A stretch of 64,000 nt of DNA, taken from positions 283,275 through 347,274 of the forward strand of contig NZ_JAFFSX010000009.1 of the NCBI RefSeq assembly GCF_017948485.1. The letters run 5' to 3'. Both the position numbers and the translations under genes were made by a program. Source of the stretch: Streptomyces sp. GESEQ-35 (lineage in GTDB: Bacteria; Actinomycetota; Actinomycetes; Streptomycetales; Streptomycetaceae). Under the pieces are notes generated by a model. The model did no database searches. It worked only from the letters and a program-made list of their open reading frames with translations, and was not told the DNA's origin. Positions 34,533-42,848 of the stretch are shown one piece after another (positions within the stretch are counted from its first letter, which is position 1; every line of letters begins with the position of its first letter).

Positions 34533-35714
34533 ATGGCTGAGGCTCAGAACATCCCCGTGGGGTCCACCACCGCGGGCCAGATCGCGGTGGCCGCCGAGTC
34601 GACCGTCGCCACGCGCATGAGTGCGCCGCCCTCCTTCGACGTGGCGGACTTTCCGGTCCCGCACGGCCGCGAGGAGGAGTGGCGGTTTACCCCGCTGGAG
34701 CGCCTGCGCGGCCTGCACGACGGCACCGCGGTCGCCACCGGCGAAGGCGTGAAGGTCGCCGTCGAGGCCCCCGAGGGCGTCATCGTCGAGACCGTCGGCC
34801 GTGACGACGCCCGGATCGGCAAGGCGGGCACCCCGGTGGACCGCGTCGCCGCCCAGGCCTACTCGGCGTTCGAGAAGGCCGGTGTCGTCACCGTCCCCAA
34901 GGAGACGGTGCTCACCGAGCCGATCCGTATCGCCGTGCACGGCGAGGGCGGGGTCGCCTACGGCCACCAGGTCATCGAGCTGGGCGCGTTCGCCGAGGCC
35001 GTCGTCGTCATCGACCACACCGGTGACGCCGTGCTCGCCGCCAACGTCGACTACATCCTGGGCGACGGCGCCAAGCTGACCGTCGTGTCCGTCCAGGACT
35101 GGGACGACAAGGCCGTGCACGTGGGCCAGCACAACGCGCTGATCGGCCGGGACGCCACGTTCAAGTCGTTCGTGGTCACCTTCGGCGGCGACCTCGTACG
35201 CCTGCACCCGCGCGTCGCCTACGCCGGCACCGGCGGCGAGGCCGAGCTCTTCGGCCTGTACTTCACGGACGCCGGCCAGCACCAGGAGCACCGCCTCCTG
35301 GTCGACCACAACACCCCGCACTGCAAGTCCAACGTCGCCTACAAGGGCGCGCTCCAGGGCGACAACGCGCACGCGGTGTGGATCGGCGACGTGCTGATCG
35401 AGGCCAGGGCCGAGGGCACGGACACGTACGAGATGAACCGCAACCTGGTGCTGACCGACGGCGCCCGCGTCGACTCCGTGCCGAACCTGGAGATCGAGAC
35501 CGGTGAGATCGTCGGGGCCGGGCACGCGAGTGCCACCGGCCGCTTCGACGACGAGCAGCTCTTCTACCTGATGGCCCGAGGCATCCCGGCCGACGAGGCC
35601 CGTCGCCTGGTGGTGCGCGGCTTCTTCGCCGAGCTGGTCCAGCAGATCGGCGTCGACGACATCGAAGAGCGCCTCCTCGTGAAGATCGACGAGGAGCTGG
35701 AGGCCACGCTCTGA
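34533..35714 (+). CDS. sufD: Fe-S cluster assembly protein SufD
   Basis: A 393-residue SufB paralogue that heterodimerises with it. Visible family features: FPVPHGREEEWRFTPLERLRGL at the N-terminus, the beta-helix core with SVQDWDDKAVHVGQHN and DHNTPHCKSNVAYKGAL, and the C-terminal LFYLMARGIPADEARRLVVRGFF matching SufB. Preceded by AGGAAAGAGAG. The stop shares its last base with the next start (TGATG at 35712-35716), so translation is coupled to the Rieske ferredoxin gene. Confidence 0.96.
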   Translation: MAEAQNIPVGSTTAGQIAVAAESTVATRMSAPPSFDVADFPVPHGREEEWRFTPLERLRGLHDGTAVATGEGVKVAVEAPEGVIVETVGRDDARIGKAGTPVDRVAAQAYSAFEKAGVVTVPKETVLTEPIRIAVHGEGGVAYGHQVIELGAFAEAVVVIDHTGDAVLAANVDYILGDGAKLTVVSVQDWDDKAVHVGQHNALIGRDATFKSFVVTFGGDLVRLHPRVAYAGTGGEAELFGLYFTDAGQHQEHRLLVDHNTPHCKSNVAYKGALQGDNAHAVWIGDVLIEARAEGTDTYEMNRNLVLTDGARVDSVPNLEIETGEIVGAGHASATGRFDDEQLFYLMARGIPADEARRLVVRGFFAELVQQIGVDDIEERLLVKIDEELEATL

Positions 35715-36031
35715 TGGCTTTCGTACGCGCCTGTGGGCTGAGCGAGCTGGAGGAGGACACCCCGAAGCGGGTGGAACTCGACGGCACGCCGGTCTCGGTC
35801 GTGCAGACCGAGGGGGAGGTGTTCGCGATCAACGACATCTGCTCGCACGCGAACGTCTCGCTCTCCGAGGGCGAGGTGGAGGACTGCCAGATCGAGTGCT
35901 GGCTGCACGGCTCCAGCTTCGACCTCCGCACCGGCAAACCGTCCGGCCTGCCCGCGACGCGCCCCGTCCCCGTATACCCCGTAAAGATCGAAGGGGACGA
36001 TGTGCTCGTCTCCCTCACCCAGGAGTCCTGA
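35714..36031 (+). CDS. Rieske-type [2Fe-2S] ferredoxin of the suf operon
   Basis: A 105-residue soluble Rieske protein with ICSHANVSLSEG and CWLHGSSFDLRTGKP forming the Cys-x-His ... Cys-x2-His cluster site, and the ending PVPVYPVKIEGDDVLVSL. It belongs to the non-heme dioxygenase ferredoxin group and is a regular member of actinobacterial suf operons between sufD and sufC, where it probably donates electrons or acts as a cluster acceptor; this role is inferred from position. Starts on the last base of the sufD stop. Confidence 0.93.
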   Translation: MAFVRACGLSELEEDTPKRVELDGTPVSVVQTEGEVFAINDICSHANVSLSEGEVEDCQIECWLHGSSFDLRTGKPSGLPATRPVPVYPVKIEGDDVLVSLTQES

Positions 36032-36038
36032 GGTACCC

Positions 36039-36824
36039 ATGGCAACGCTTGAAATCCACGACCTGCACGTCACCGTCGAGGCCGACAACGCCACGAAGGA
36101 GATCCTCAAGGGCGTCGACCTCACCGTGAAGCAGGGCGAGACGCACGCCATCATGGGCCCGAACGGCTCCGGCAAGTCGACCCTCGCCTACTCCCTCGCG
36201 GGTCACCCGAAGTACACGATCACCGGCGGCACCGTCACCCTCGACGGCGAGGACGTCCTGGAGATGTCCGTCGACGAGCGCGCCCGCGCCGGCCTGTTCC
36301 TGGCGATGCAGTACCCGGTCGAGGTCCCCGGCGTCTCGGTCTCCAACTTCCTGCGCACCTCCGCCACCGCCGTCCGCGGCGAGGCCCCCAAGCTGCGTAC
36401 CTGGGTGAAGGAGGTCAAGGGGGCCATGGAGCGCCTCAACATGGACCCGTCCTTCGCCGAGCGCAACGTGAACGAGGGCTTCTCCGGCGGTGAGAAGAAG
36501 CGCCACGAGATCCTCCAGCTGGAGCTGCTCAAGCCGAAGGTCGCGATCCTCGACGAGACCGACTCCGGTCTGGACGTCGACGCCCTGCGCGTCGTCGCCG
36601 AGGGCGTCAACCGCGTCCATGGGACCGGCGAGGTCGGCACCCTGCTGATCACGCACTACACGCGCATCCTGCGCTACATCAAGCCCGACCACGTCCACGT
36701 CTTCTCGGCCGGTCGCATCGTGGAGTCCGGCGGCGCCGAACTCGCCGACAAGCTGGAGAACGAGGGCTACGAGGCCTATGCGAAGCACGACGGAGTCGAC
36801 ACGAAGGGTGGCGCATCAGCGTGA
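36039..36824 (+). CDS. sufC: Fe-S cluster assembly ATPase SufC
   Basis: A 261-residue soluble ABC-type ATPase. Walker A is MGPNGSGKST, the signature is the atypical FSGGEKKRHEILQ and Walker B AILDETDSGLDVDAL, all hallmarks of SufC rather than transport ATPases. It drives conformational change in SufBCD. ATG 36039 follows TGAGG of the previous stop region; its own stop overlaps sufS by 4 bases. Confidence 0.97.
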   Translation: MATLEIHDLHVTVEADNATKEILKGVDLTVKQGETHAIMGPNGSGKSTLAYSLAGHPKYTITGGTVTLDGEDVLEMSVDERARAGLFLAMQYPVEVPGVSVSNFLRTSATAVRGEAPKLRTWVKEVKGAMERLNMDPSFAERNVNEGFSGGEKKRHEILQLELLKPKVAILDETDSGLDVDALRVVAEGVNRVHGTGEVGTLLITHYTRILRYIKPDHVHVFSAGRIVESGGAELADKLENEGYEAYAKHDGVDTKGGASA

Positions 36825-38077
36825 CACAGCTGCCGGGCCTCCTCGACACCGAGGCGATCCGCAAGGACTTCCCCATCCTGGACCGACTGGTCCACGACGA
36901 CCGGAAGCTCGTGTACCTGGACAACGCGGCGACTTCCCAGAAGCCGCGCCAGGTGCTGGACGCCCTGAGCGAGTACTACGAGCGCTACAACGCCAACGTC
37001 CACCGCGGTGTGCATGTGCTCGCCGAGGAGGCCACGGCGCTGTACGAGGGCGCGCGCGACAAGGTCGCCGCGTTCATCAACGCGCCCAGCCGCGACGAGG
37101 TGATCTTCACCAAGAACGCCTCCGAGTCGCTGAACCTCGTGGCCAACATGCTGGGCTGGGCCGACGAGCCCTACCGCGTGGACCACGAGACCGAGATCGT
37201 CATCACGGAGATGGAGCACCACTCCAACATCGTGCCGTGGCAGCTGCTGTCGCAGCGCACGGGTGCGAAGCTGAAGTGGTTCGGCCTGACCGACGACGGC
37301 CGCCTCGATCTCTCCAACATCGACGAGATCATCACCGAGAAGACGAAGATCGTCTCCTTCGTGCTGGTGTCGAACATCCTCGGTACGGTCAACCCGGTCG
37401 AGGCGATCGTGCGCCGCGCACAGGAGGTCGGTGCTCTCGTCTGCATCGACGCCTCCCAGGCGGCGCCCCACATGCCGCTGGACGTGCAGGCCCTCCAGGC
37501 CGACTTCGTGGCCTTCACCGGCCACAAGATGTGCGGCCCGACCGGCATCGGCGTCCTCTGGGGCCGCCAGGAGCTGCTCGAGGATCTCCCCCCGTTCCTG
37601 GGCGGCGGTGAGATGATCGAGACGGTGTCGATGCACTCGTCGACGTACGCCCCGGCGCCGCACAAGTTCGAGGCGGGCACCCCTCCGATCGCGCAGGCGG
37701 TCGGCATGGGAGCGGCGATCGACTATCTGAGTTCGATCGGCATGGACAAGATCCTCGCCCATGAGCACGCGCTGACGGAGTACGCGGTGGGTCGCCTGGC
37801 GGAGGTCCCGGGGCTGCGGATCATCGGCCCGACCACGGCCGAGGACCGCGGAGCCGCGATCTCCTTCACGCTCGGTGACATACACCCGCACGACGTGGGC
37901 CAGGTCCTCGACGAGCAGGGCATCGCGGTCCGGGTCGGCCACCACTGTGCCCGGCCGGTCTGCCTGCGGTACGGAATTCCTGCGACCACGCGAGCGTCGT
38001 TCTATCTGTACTCCACGCCGGCCGAGATCGATGCTCTGGTCGACGGACTGGAGCACGTACGGAACTTCTTCGGCTGA
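36821..38077 (+). CDS. sufS: Cysteine desulfurase SufS
   Basis: A 418-residue PLP enzyme, group II desulfurase, releasing sulfur from cysteine as an enzyme persulfide. Motifs: YLDNAATSQKPRQVLDAL, TEMEHHSNIVPWQ, the PLP lysine in FTGHKMCGPTGIGVLWG, and the catalytic Cys in RVGHHCARPVCLRYG. The GTG start overlaps the sufC stop. The partner SufU is encoded 11 bases downstream, as expected for the SufSU system. Confidence 0.97.
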   Translation: MTQLPGLLDTEAIRKDFPILDRLVHDDRKLVYLDNAATSQKPRQVLDALSEYYERYNANVHRGVHVLAEEATALYEGARDKVAAFINAPSRDEVIFTKNASESLNLVANMLGWADEPYRVDHETEIVITEMEHHSNIVPWQLLSQRTGAKLKWFGLTDDGRLDLSNIDEIITEKTKIVSFVLVSNILGTVNPVEAIVRRAQEVGALVCIDASQAAPHMPLDVQALQADFVAFTGHKMCGPTGIGVLWGRQELLEDLPPFLGGGEMIETVSMHSSTYAPAPHKFEAGTPPIAQAVGMGAAIDYLSSIGMDKILAHEHALTEYAVGRLAEVPGLRIIGPTTAEDRGAAISFTLGDIHPHDVGQVLDEQGIAVRVGHHCARPVCLRYGIPATTRASFYLYSTPAEIDALVDGLEHVRNFFG

Positions 38078-38088
38078 GAGGCTGATCG

Positions 38089-38556
38089 GTGAAGCTGGAT
38101 TCGATGTACCAGGAAGTCATCCTGGACCACTACAAGAACCCGCACGGGCGTGGTCTGAGGGACGGCGACGCCGAGGTGCACCACGTGAACCCGACGTGCG
38201 GCGACGAGATCACGCTCCGTGTGAAGTACGACGGCACGACGATCAAGGACGTCTCGTACGAGGGCCAGGGCTGCTCGATCAGCCAGGCGAGCGCGTCCGT
38301 GCTGAACGAGCTCCTCGTCGGCAAGGAACTGTCCGACGCCCAGAAGGTCCAGGAGACCTTCCTGGAGCTGATGCAGTCCAAGGGCCTGATCGAGCCGGAC
38401 GACGCGATGGAGGAGGTGCTGGAGGACGCGGTCGCGTTCGCCGGTGTCTCCAAGTACCCGGCCCGGGTGAAGTGCGCGCTGCTGAGCTGGATGGCGTGGA
38501 AGGACGCGACGGCCCAGGCGCTGGGCTCGGACGCCGCCGAAAGGAAGACGGCATGA
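38089..38556 (+). CDS. sufU: Zinc-dependent sulfurtransferase SufU
   Basis: A 155-residue SufU/IscU-fold protein. The zinc/sulfur ligands are Cys37 in NPTCGDEI with Asp39, Cys62 in GQGCSISQASAS and Cys129 in RVKCALLSW. The ~20-residue insertion between the second and third Cys regions is the SufU rather than IscU form. It accepts persulfide sulfur from SufS. Start GTG 38089; stop overlaps sufT by 4 bases. Confidence 0.95.
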   Translation: MKLDSMYQEVILDHYKNPHGRGLRDGDAEVHHVNPTCGDEITLRVKYDGTTIKDVSYEGQGCSISQASASVLNELLVGKELSDAQKVQETFLELMQSKGLIEPDDAMEEVLEDAVAFAGVSKYPARVKCALLSWMAWKDATAQALGSDAAERKTA

Positions 38557-38885
38557 GCGAGACCATTGAGATGAAGCCGGCCTCGGAGGACGAGGTCCGT
38601 GAGGCGCTGTACGACGTCGTCGACCCCGAGCTGGGCATCGACGTCGTCAACCTCGGCCTGATCTACGGCATCCACATCGACGAAGCGAACATCGCGACGA
38701 TCGACATGACCCTGACCTCGGCGGCCTGTCCGCTGACGGATGTCATCGAGGACCAGGCCAAGTCCGCCACGGACGGCCTCGTCAACGAACTCCGTATCAA
38801 CTGGGTCTGGATGCCGCCGTGGGGCCCGGACAAGATCACGGACGACGGCCGCGAGCAGCTTCGGGCGCTCGGGTTCAACGTCTGA
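38553..38885 (+). CDS. sufT: SufT / MIP18-family (DUF59) metal-sulfur cluster protein
   Basis: A 110-residue DUF59 protein with DVVDPELGIDVVNLGLIYGIHID and TLTSAACPLTDVIEDQ, including the conserved Cys of this family, and the ending WMPPWGPDKITDDGREQLRALGF. SufT proteins help Fe-S cluster maturation or delivery under iron-sulfur stress. It is the last gene of the suf operon and is followed by a clear terminator. Confidence 0.95.
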   Translation: MSETIEMKPASEDEVREALYDVVDPELGIDVVNLGLIYGIHIDEANIATIDMTLTSAACPLTDVIEDQAKSATDGLVNELRINWVWMPPWGPDKITDDGREQLRALGFNV

Positions 38886-38908
38886 GCAGTCGAACAACGT
38901 GTGTCGAG

Positions 38909-38931
38909 GCCCCCGGAGCGATTCCGGGGGC
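38909..38931. terminator. Hairpin terminator after the suf operon
   Basis: GCCCCCGGA (38909-38917), 5-base loop, TCCGGGGGC (38923-38931). Lies between the converging sufT and AbfB-domain genes, so it may act both ways. Confidence 0.85.
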
Positions 38932-38954
38932 ATCGGTCGTTCGGCTCCCGGGTC

Positions 38955-39770
38955 TCAGTCCCCCAGCCCTGCCACCAGCCGGAACGCCGAGTCCTGGCGG
39001 TACGAGTCGCTGTGCTCGTACGACTCCAGACGGACCACGAAGTTCCGGTGGCGCAGGAAACGGCCCGGGTAGTTCACCGACTCCAGCATGACCGCGCCGG
39101 AGAAGGACGAGGGGCGGGCGCAGAAGGTGGCGTCCTGTTCGAAGAGGGACGAGCCGTCGTCGTGCTCCTCACGCAGGACGAAGTTGCGGTGGCGCAGATA
39201 GCTGCCGTCGGCGGTGGCGAAGGAGTAACAGGACGACCTCGCAAGGCCGTTGACCACCCTGAAGGTGGCATCCTCGGCGGCCCCGGCGGAGGTGATCCGG
39301 TCGAGGGCGACAGAGTCGTCGGCCGCATGCCAGTAGCGGTCGGAGTAGTTGACCGCGCGGACCGACCTCCAGTTGGTGGCGGGGGTCGGTGAACTCTCCT
39401 CGGGCGCCGTCGACTTGGACGGCTTCGCCGAGGGTGTGGGCGTGGAACCGTGCCGCGACGGCGGCGTCTTCGTGGGCTCGGCGGAGGGCGAGCCGCTCCT
39501 GCCCTTGGGGGGTGTCGTCGTACTCGGCGACGGTGAGCCGAAGGAGATCAGGCCGGGCAGGGTCGCGTTGACGGGGGACTCCGGTGCGCCTGAGGCCTCG
39601 TCAACTCCCTTGTCCGTCACGGCGATTGCCGTGACACATGCGGCTATGGTGGCCACCGCCAGTGTGCCGGCCAGCCAGAGGCGTCGGGTTCCCGGTATCC
39701 GGGAGGTGTCCGGGGTCCAGCCGTGCTCCCAGGGTTGGTTCCGGGGAGGCCGGGGCGGGGTTTGTGGCAT
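38955..39770 (-). CDS. Membrane-anchored protein with C-terminal AbfB (CBM42-like) domain
   Basis: A 271-residue protein: a short cytoplasmic Pro-rich head, one membrane segment (about residues 34-54, LAGTLAVATIAACVTAIAV), a long Pro/Ser/Thr linker (about 70-130) typical of cell-wall-spanning stalks, then a beta-trefoil AbfB domain (about 135-270) with the repeated SVNYPGRFLRHRNFVVRLE-type motif. AbfB domains bind arabinofuranose side chains, so a role in attaching to plant polysaccharide or to arabinose-bearing surfaces is plausible, but no catalytic domain is present. ATG 39770 follows GGAGGACAGTGC. Confidence 0.85.
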   Translation of the reverse strand: MPQTPPRPPRNQPWEHGWTPDTSRIPGTRRLWLAGTLAVATIAACVTAIAVTDKGVDEASGAPESPVNATLPGLISFGSPSPSTTTPPKGRSGSPSAEPTKTPPSRHGSTPTPSAKPSKSTAPEESSPTPATNWRSVRAVNYSDRYWHAADDSVALDRITSAGAAEDATFRVVNGLARSSCYSFATADGSYLRHRNFVLREEHDDGSSLFEQDATFCARPSSFSGAVMLESVNYPGRFLRHRNFVVRLESYEHSDSYRQDSAFRLVAGLGD

Positions 39771-39948
39771 GCACTGTCCTCCAGCGGCGCCCATGAGAGC
39801 AGGGCAGGCCGCGGCTGCGAAGACCCGGTATGTGAACGGTGAAACAGTAGTGGACCCCGGGGCTGGGGAGCAGCCGTTTTGGAGAGAGCGGTTTCCACAT
39901 TTCCTTACGGGGTGGGGTAGTTGGCGCGGCCCCACCGAGCCGCTTGGT

Positions 39949-39964
39949 TATGTACGCTCGTACA
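39949..39964. promoter_or_regulatory. TetR-type operator over the SMR pump promoter
   Basis: TGTACG (39951-39956), CT, CGTACA (39959-39964): a perfect palindrome overlapping TATGTA (39949-39954), a likely -10 element, and ending one base before the ATG at 39966. Layout fits repression by the TetR gene two positions downstream. Confidence 0.65.
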
Positions 39965-39965
39965 C

Positions 39966-40286
39966 ATGGGATACCTGACACTGATCGGCGCCATCGCGGC
40001 CGAGGTCGCCGCGACGACCGCCATGAAGTACAGCGACGGCTTCAGCAAGCTCTGGCCGTCCCTCCTCACGGCCTTCGGCTATGTCGTCTCCTTCACCCTC
40101 CTCGCCCAGACGCTGAAGACCGTCGGCATCGGCACGGCCTACGCGATCTGGGCAGGCGTCGGCACCGCCACGATCGCCGTCCTCGGGCTCTGGCTGTTCG
40201 GTGAGGCCCTGACCCTCGCGAAGCTCACCGGAATCCTGCTCATCGTCGCCGGAGTGGTGGTGCTGAACCTCGGGGGAGCGCACTGA
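39966..40286 (+). CDS. Small multidrug resistance (SMR) transporter
   Basis: A 106-residue protein with four membrane helices covering nearly its whole length. The conserved Glu of helix 1 appears in GAIAAEVAATTAMKYSDGF, and GIGTAYAIWAGVGTATIAVLG is the helix 3 signature of EmrE/QacE proteins. It exports cationic drugs or similar compounds by proton exchange. No ribosome site precedes ATG 39966, and the likely -10 lies 11 bases away, so the mRNA is nearly leaderless. Its stop overlaps the following TetR gene by one base. Confidence 0.95.
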   Translation: MGYLTLIGAIAAEVAATTAMKYSDGFSKLWPSLLTAFGYVVSFTLLAQTLKTVGIGTAYAIWAGVGTATIAVLGLWLFGEALTLAKLTGILLIVAGVVVLNLGGAH

Positions 40287-40843
40287 TGGCCAGGCGCTAC
40301 GATCCCGAACGCCGCCAGCGGATCATCGACGCCGCCATCCGGGTCGTAGGACGGAAAGGCCTTGCCGGGCTGACCCACCGCACGGTCGCGGCAGAGGCCG
40401 ACGTACCGCTGGGCTCCACCACCTACCACTTCAAGACCCTGGACGACCTGATGGTCGCCGCCCTCCGCCAGGCCAACGAGGGCTTCGCCAAAGTGGTCGC
40501 CGCGCGCGGTGCGCTGGAGGACCCGCGCACCGACGTTGCCGCCGAACTCGCCGCCTGGATCGGCGAATGGCTGGCGGGCGACCGCACCCACGTGGAACTG
40601 GAATACGAGCTCTACCTGGCCGCCCTTCGCCGCCCCGCCCTCCGCCCCGTAGCCGCCGAATGGGCCCAGGACCTGGCCCACCACCTCACCCCCCGCACGG
40701 ACCCACTCACGGCGAGAGCCCTGGTCGCACTCCTGGACGGAATCTGCCTACAGGTACTGCTCACGGACGAGCCGTACGATGAGGAGTACGCCCGCGAGGC
40801 ACTGGCGCGGATCATCCCCCGTGACCCGCGCCAAGCCACATGA
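40286..40843 (+). CDS. TetR family transcriptional regulator
   Basis: A 185-residue regulator. The N-terminal helix-turn-helix (IIDAAIRVVGRKGLAGLTHRTVAAEADVPLGSTTYHFKTLDDLM, about residues 13-57) is typical, and the rest is a helical ligand-binding domain. It is translationally coupled to the SMR pump gene and almost certainly represses that operon from the palindrome at 39951-39964. Confidence 0.95.
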   Translation: MARRYDPERRQRIIDAAIRVVGRKGLAGLTHRTVAAEADVPLGSTTYHFKTLDDLMVAALRQANEGFAKVVAARGALEDPRTDVAAELAAWIGEWLAGDRTHVELEYELYLAALRRPALRPVAAEWAQDLAHHLTPRTDPLTARALVALLDGICLQVLLTDEPYDEEYAREALARIIPRDPRQAT

Positions 40844-41330
40844 CGACGGTGCCGCAGAACGCTCTGGACGGCGTGGCCCCACAACCCGCACCCGCGAGCC
40901 GACAGAAGCGGGCCGCGACGGTACGTCGCTTACCTGGTCCCCAAAAGGCCCACCGTGGCAGCAGGCAGAGGCGCGCAACCCGCGGCGGCCCCGACGCACC
41001 GCCACGGCCCCGACCCCACGACGACCGCAGGCGAAGACGCGCACCCCTACGGTGCCGCGGACGAGGCGCGCCCCTACCGTCCGGCAGGCGAAGCGCACTC
41101 CCGCCGACCTGCACCGGCCGCGCGCACCCGTACCCCTACCGTGCCGCGGACGATGCGCACCCCCACCCTCCGGCAGGCGAAGCGCGCTTCCGCCGACGTG
41201 CACCCGCTGCCCGTACCCGCACCCCCCACCTCACCGGCCGGCAGGCGAACCGCACCCCCGCCTGCCCGCCCCCTGAGACACCACCCCCACCGGTTGGCCC
41301 GCGCCGCCCCCCGCCGGTTAGGTTGCCCTC
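40844..41330. other. Non-coding, C-rich region with degenerate tandem repeats
   Basis: This 487-base gap carries no supported gene. The + strand is strongly enriched in C over G. From about 41050 to 41260 there is a degenerate repeat of ~89-base period: GTGCCGCGGACGA at 41052 and 41141, and GGCAGGCGAA at about 41083, 41172 and 41240, followed each time by CGCAC or CGCGC. Several frames stay open by composition only, and have no family-like content. Confidence 0.6.
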
Positions 41331-42332
41331 ATGACCGACACGACTGCTCCTCGCACCACCGGCGGCGCCACCGGCGCCGTTGCCGCCGGCCTTGCCACGA
41401 TCGCCGCTGACGGCACCGTCCTCGACACCTGGTTCCCCGCGCCGGAACTCTCCGCGGAGCCCGGCCCCTCCGGTACCGAGCGGCTCTCCGCCGAGCGGGC
41501 CGTGGAGTTGCTCGGTGAGGGCGCCGCGAAGGCGATCGGCCAGGACGCCCGCCGTGGCGTAGAGGTGGTCGCGGTCCGCACGGTCATCGCGTCGCTCGAC
41601 GAGAAGCCGACCGACGCCCACGACGTCTACCTCCGTCTGCACCTCCTCTCCCACCGCCAGGTCAAGCCGCACGGCCAGAGCCTGGACGGCATGTTCGGCT
41701 TCCTCGCCAACGTCGCCTGGACCTCGCTCGGCCCGGTCGCGGTCGACGACATCGAGAAGGTGCGGCTCAATGCGCGCGCCGAGGGGCTCCACCTCCAGGT
41801 GACCTCCATCGACAAGTTCCCGCGTATGACGGACTACGTGGCGCCCAAGGGCGTCCGCATCGCCGACGCCGACCGCGTGCGGCTCGGCGCGCACCTCGCC
41901 GAGGGCACCACCGTCATGCACGAGGGCTTCGTCAACTTCAACGCGGGCACGCTCGGCACCTCCATGGTCGAGGGCCGTATCTCCGCCGGTGTCGTCGTGG
42001 GCGACGGTTCCGACATCGGCGGCGGCGCGTCCACCATGGGCACGCTCTCCGGCGGCGGCAACGTGATCATCTCCATCGGTGAGCGCTGCCTGATCGGCGC
42101 CGAGGCGGGCGTCGGTATCGCGCTCGGCGACGAGTGCGTGGTCGAGGCAGGCCTCTACGTCACGGCCGGCACCCGTATCACGATGCCCGACGGCCAGATC
42201 GTCAAGGCCCGTGAGCTGTCCGGCGCGTCCAACATCCTCTTCCGCCGCAACTCGGTCACCGGCACGGTGGAGGCCCGCCCGAACAACGCGGTGTGGGGCG
42301 GCCTGAACGAGATCCTGCACAGCCACAACTGA
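41331..42332 (+). CDS. dapD: 2,3,4,5-Tetrahydropyridine-2,6-dicarboxylate N-succinyltransferase
   Basis: A 333-residue acyltransferase of the actinobacterial DapD type in the succinylase branch of diaminopimelate/lysine synthesis. The left-handed beta-helix is evident from hexapeptide repeats in the second half (RLGAHLAEGTTVMHEGFVNFNAGTLG and MVEGRISAGVVVGDGSDIGGG). The N-terminal half is the family's unique domain. It lies about 2.3 kb from dapA, another gene of the same pathway, but on the opposite strand. Strong start ATG 41331. Confidence 0.95.
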   Translation: MTDTTAPRTTGGATGAVAAGLATIAADGTVLDTWFPAPELSAEPGPSGTERLSAERAVELLGEGAAKAIGQDARRGVEVVAVRTVIASLDEKPTDAHDVYLRLHLLSHRQVKPHGQSLDGMFGFLANVAWTSLGPVAVDDIEKVRLNARAEGLHLQVTSIDKFPRMTDYVAPKGVRIADADRVRLGAHLAEGTTVMHEGFVNFNAGTLGTSMVEGRISAGVVVGDGSDIGGGASTMGTLSGGGNVIISIGERCLIGAEAGVGIALGDECVVEAGLYVTAGTRITMPDGQIVKARELSGASNILFRRNSVTGTVEARPNNAVWGGLNEILHSHN

Positions 42333-42470
42333 CGTACACGTACGGGCACTCACCACGGCCTCGTGGCGCACGTACGGGTTACTCAACGTGACCTGATCAA
42401 GGTTTAGGCAGATGAACGGGTGGACGCAGCGTCCGATCAACTGCCGAACCGCGAAACAAGGGGCTGAGCA

Positions 42471-42695
42471 ATGACGAGCGAGCGGGCGAGGACCGTGGCA
42501 AGGCTGCTGACCGGGACGGTCACCGCCGTGATGGTGTGCTGGCTCCCGGTGGGCACCGCCCACGCCGACGAGACCAACACGGCCTCGCACAACGGCCCCC
42601 GGGTCGGCCTGATCAACGTCGGTCAGGTGGACGACCCGATGGAGGACGTACTGGAGCACTTCCTGCTGCTCGGCGACGGGTACCGCTGGGGCTGA
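42471..42695 (+). CDS. Small secreted protein of unknown function
   Basis: A 74-residue protein: a Sec signal peptide (basic TSERARTVARLL, hydrophobic core, ...GTAHA|DETN, cleavage near residue 32), then a mature part of ~42 residues with RVGLINVGQVDDPMEDVLEHFLLLGDGYRWG. There are no cysteines after the signal. The compact mature part ending GDGYRWG looks like the small secreted peptides that Streptomyces keeps in many copies; no function is known to me. Start ATG 42471 follows AAGGGG. A very strong terminator follows. Confidence 0.75.
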   Translation: MTSERARTVARLLTGTVTAVMVCWLPVGTAHADETNTASHNGPRVGLINVGQVDDPMEDVLEHFLLLGDGYRWG

Positions 42696-42710
42696 CGTCG
42701 GCCTGTTCCC

Positions 42711-42750
42711 GGCCCGGGGGGCGTACCGCATGCGGTACGCCCCCCGGGCC
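42711..42750 (+). terminator. Perfect 40-bp palindromic terminator
   Basis: 42711-42730 and 42731-42750 are exact reverse complements (20-bp arms beginning GGCCCGGGGGGCG, no spacer), followed by TTTG. It lies 15 bases after the secreted-protein stop and is the most stable single hairpin in the window. Confidence 0.95.
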
Positions 42751-42848
42751 TTTGCGCACCGCGGGCGGCATAGCAGCGGACACCCGCAGGCGTCACAAGG
42801 AACACAGGGGCCGGGCACAGAGCCCACCCGGTGGAAGAGAAGGTGACG

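Noticed and set aside
31341..38885. Aminoglycoside biosynthetic or resistance cluster around the AAC(3)-like gene
   Set aside because: Neighbours are Fe-S assembly and ABC export genes; no aminoglycoside biosynthesis genes are present, and the branch is not clearly aminoglycoside-specific.
40844..41330. A protein-coding gene in the TetR-dapD gap
   Set aside because: Several frames are open on both strands but have Pro/Ala/Arg low-complexity content, no ribosome site and no family likeness.
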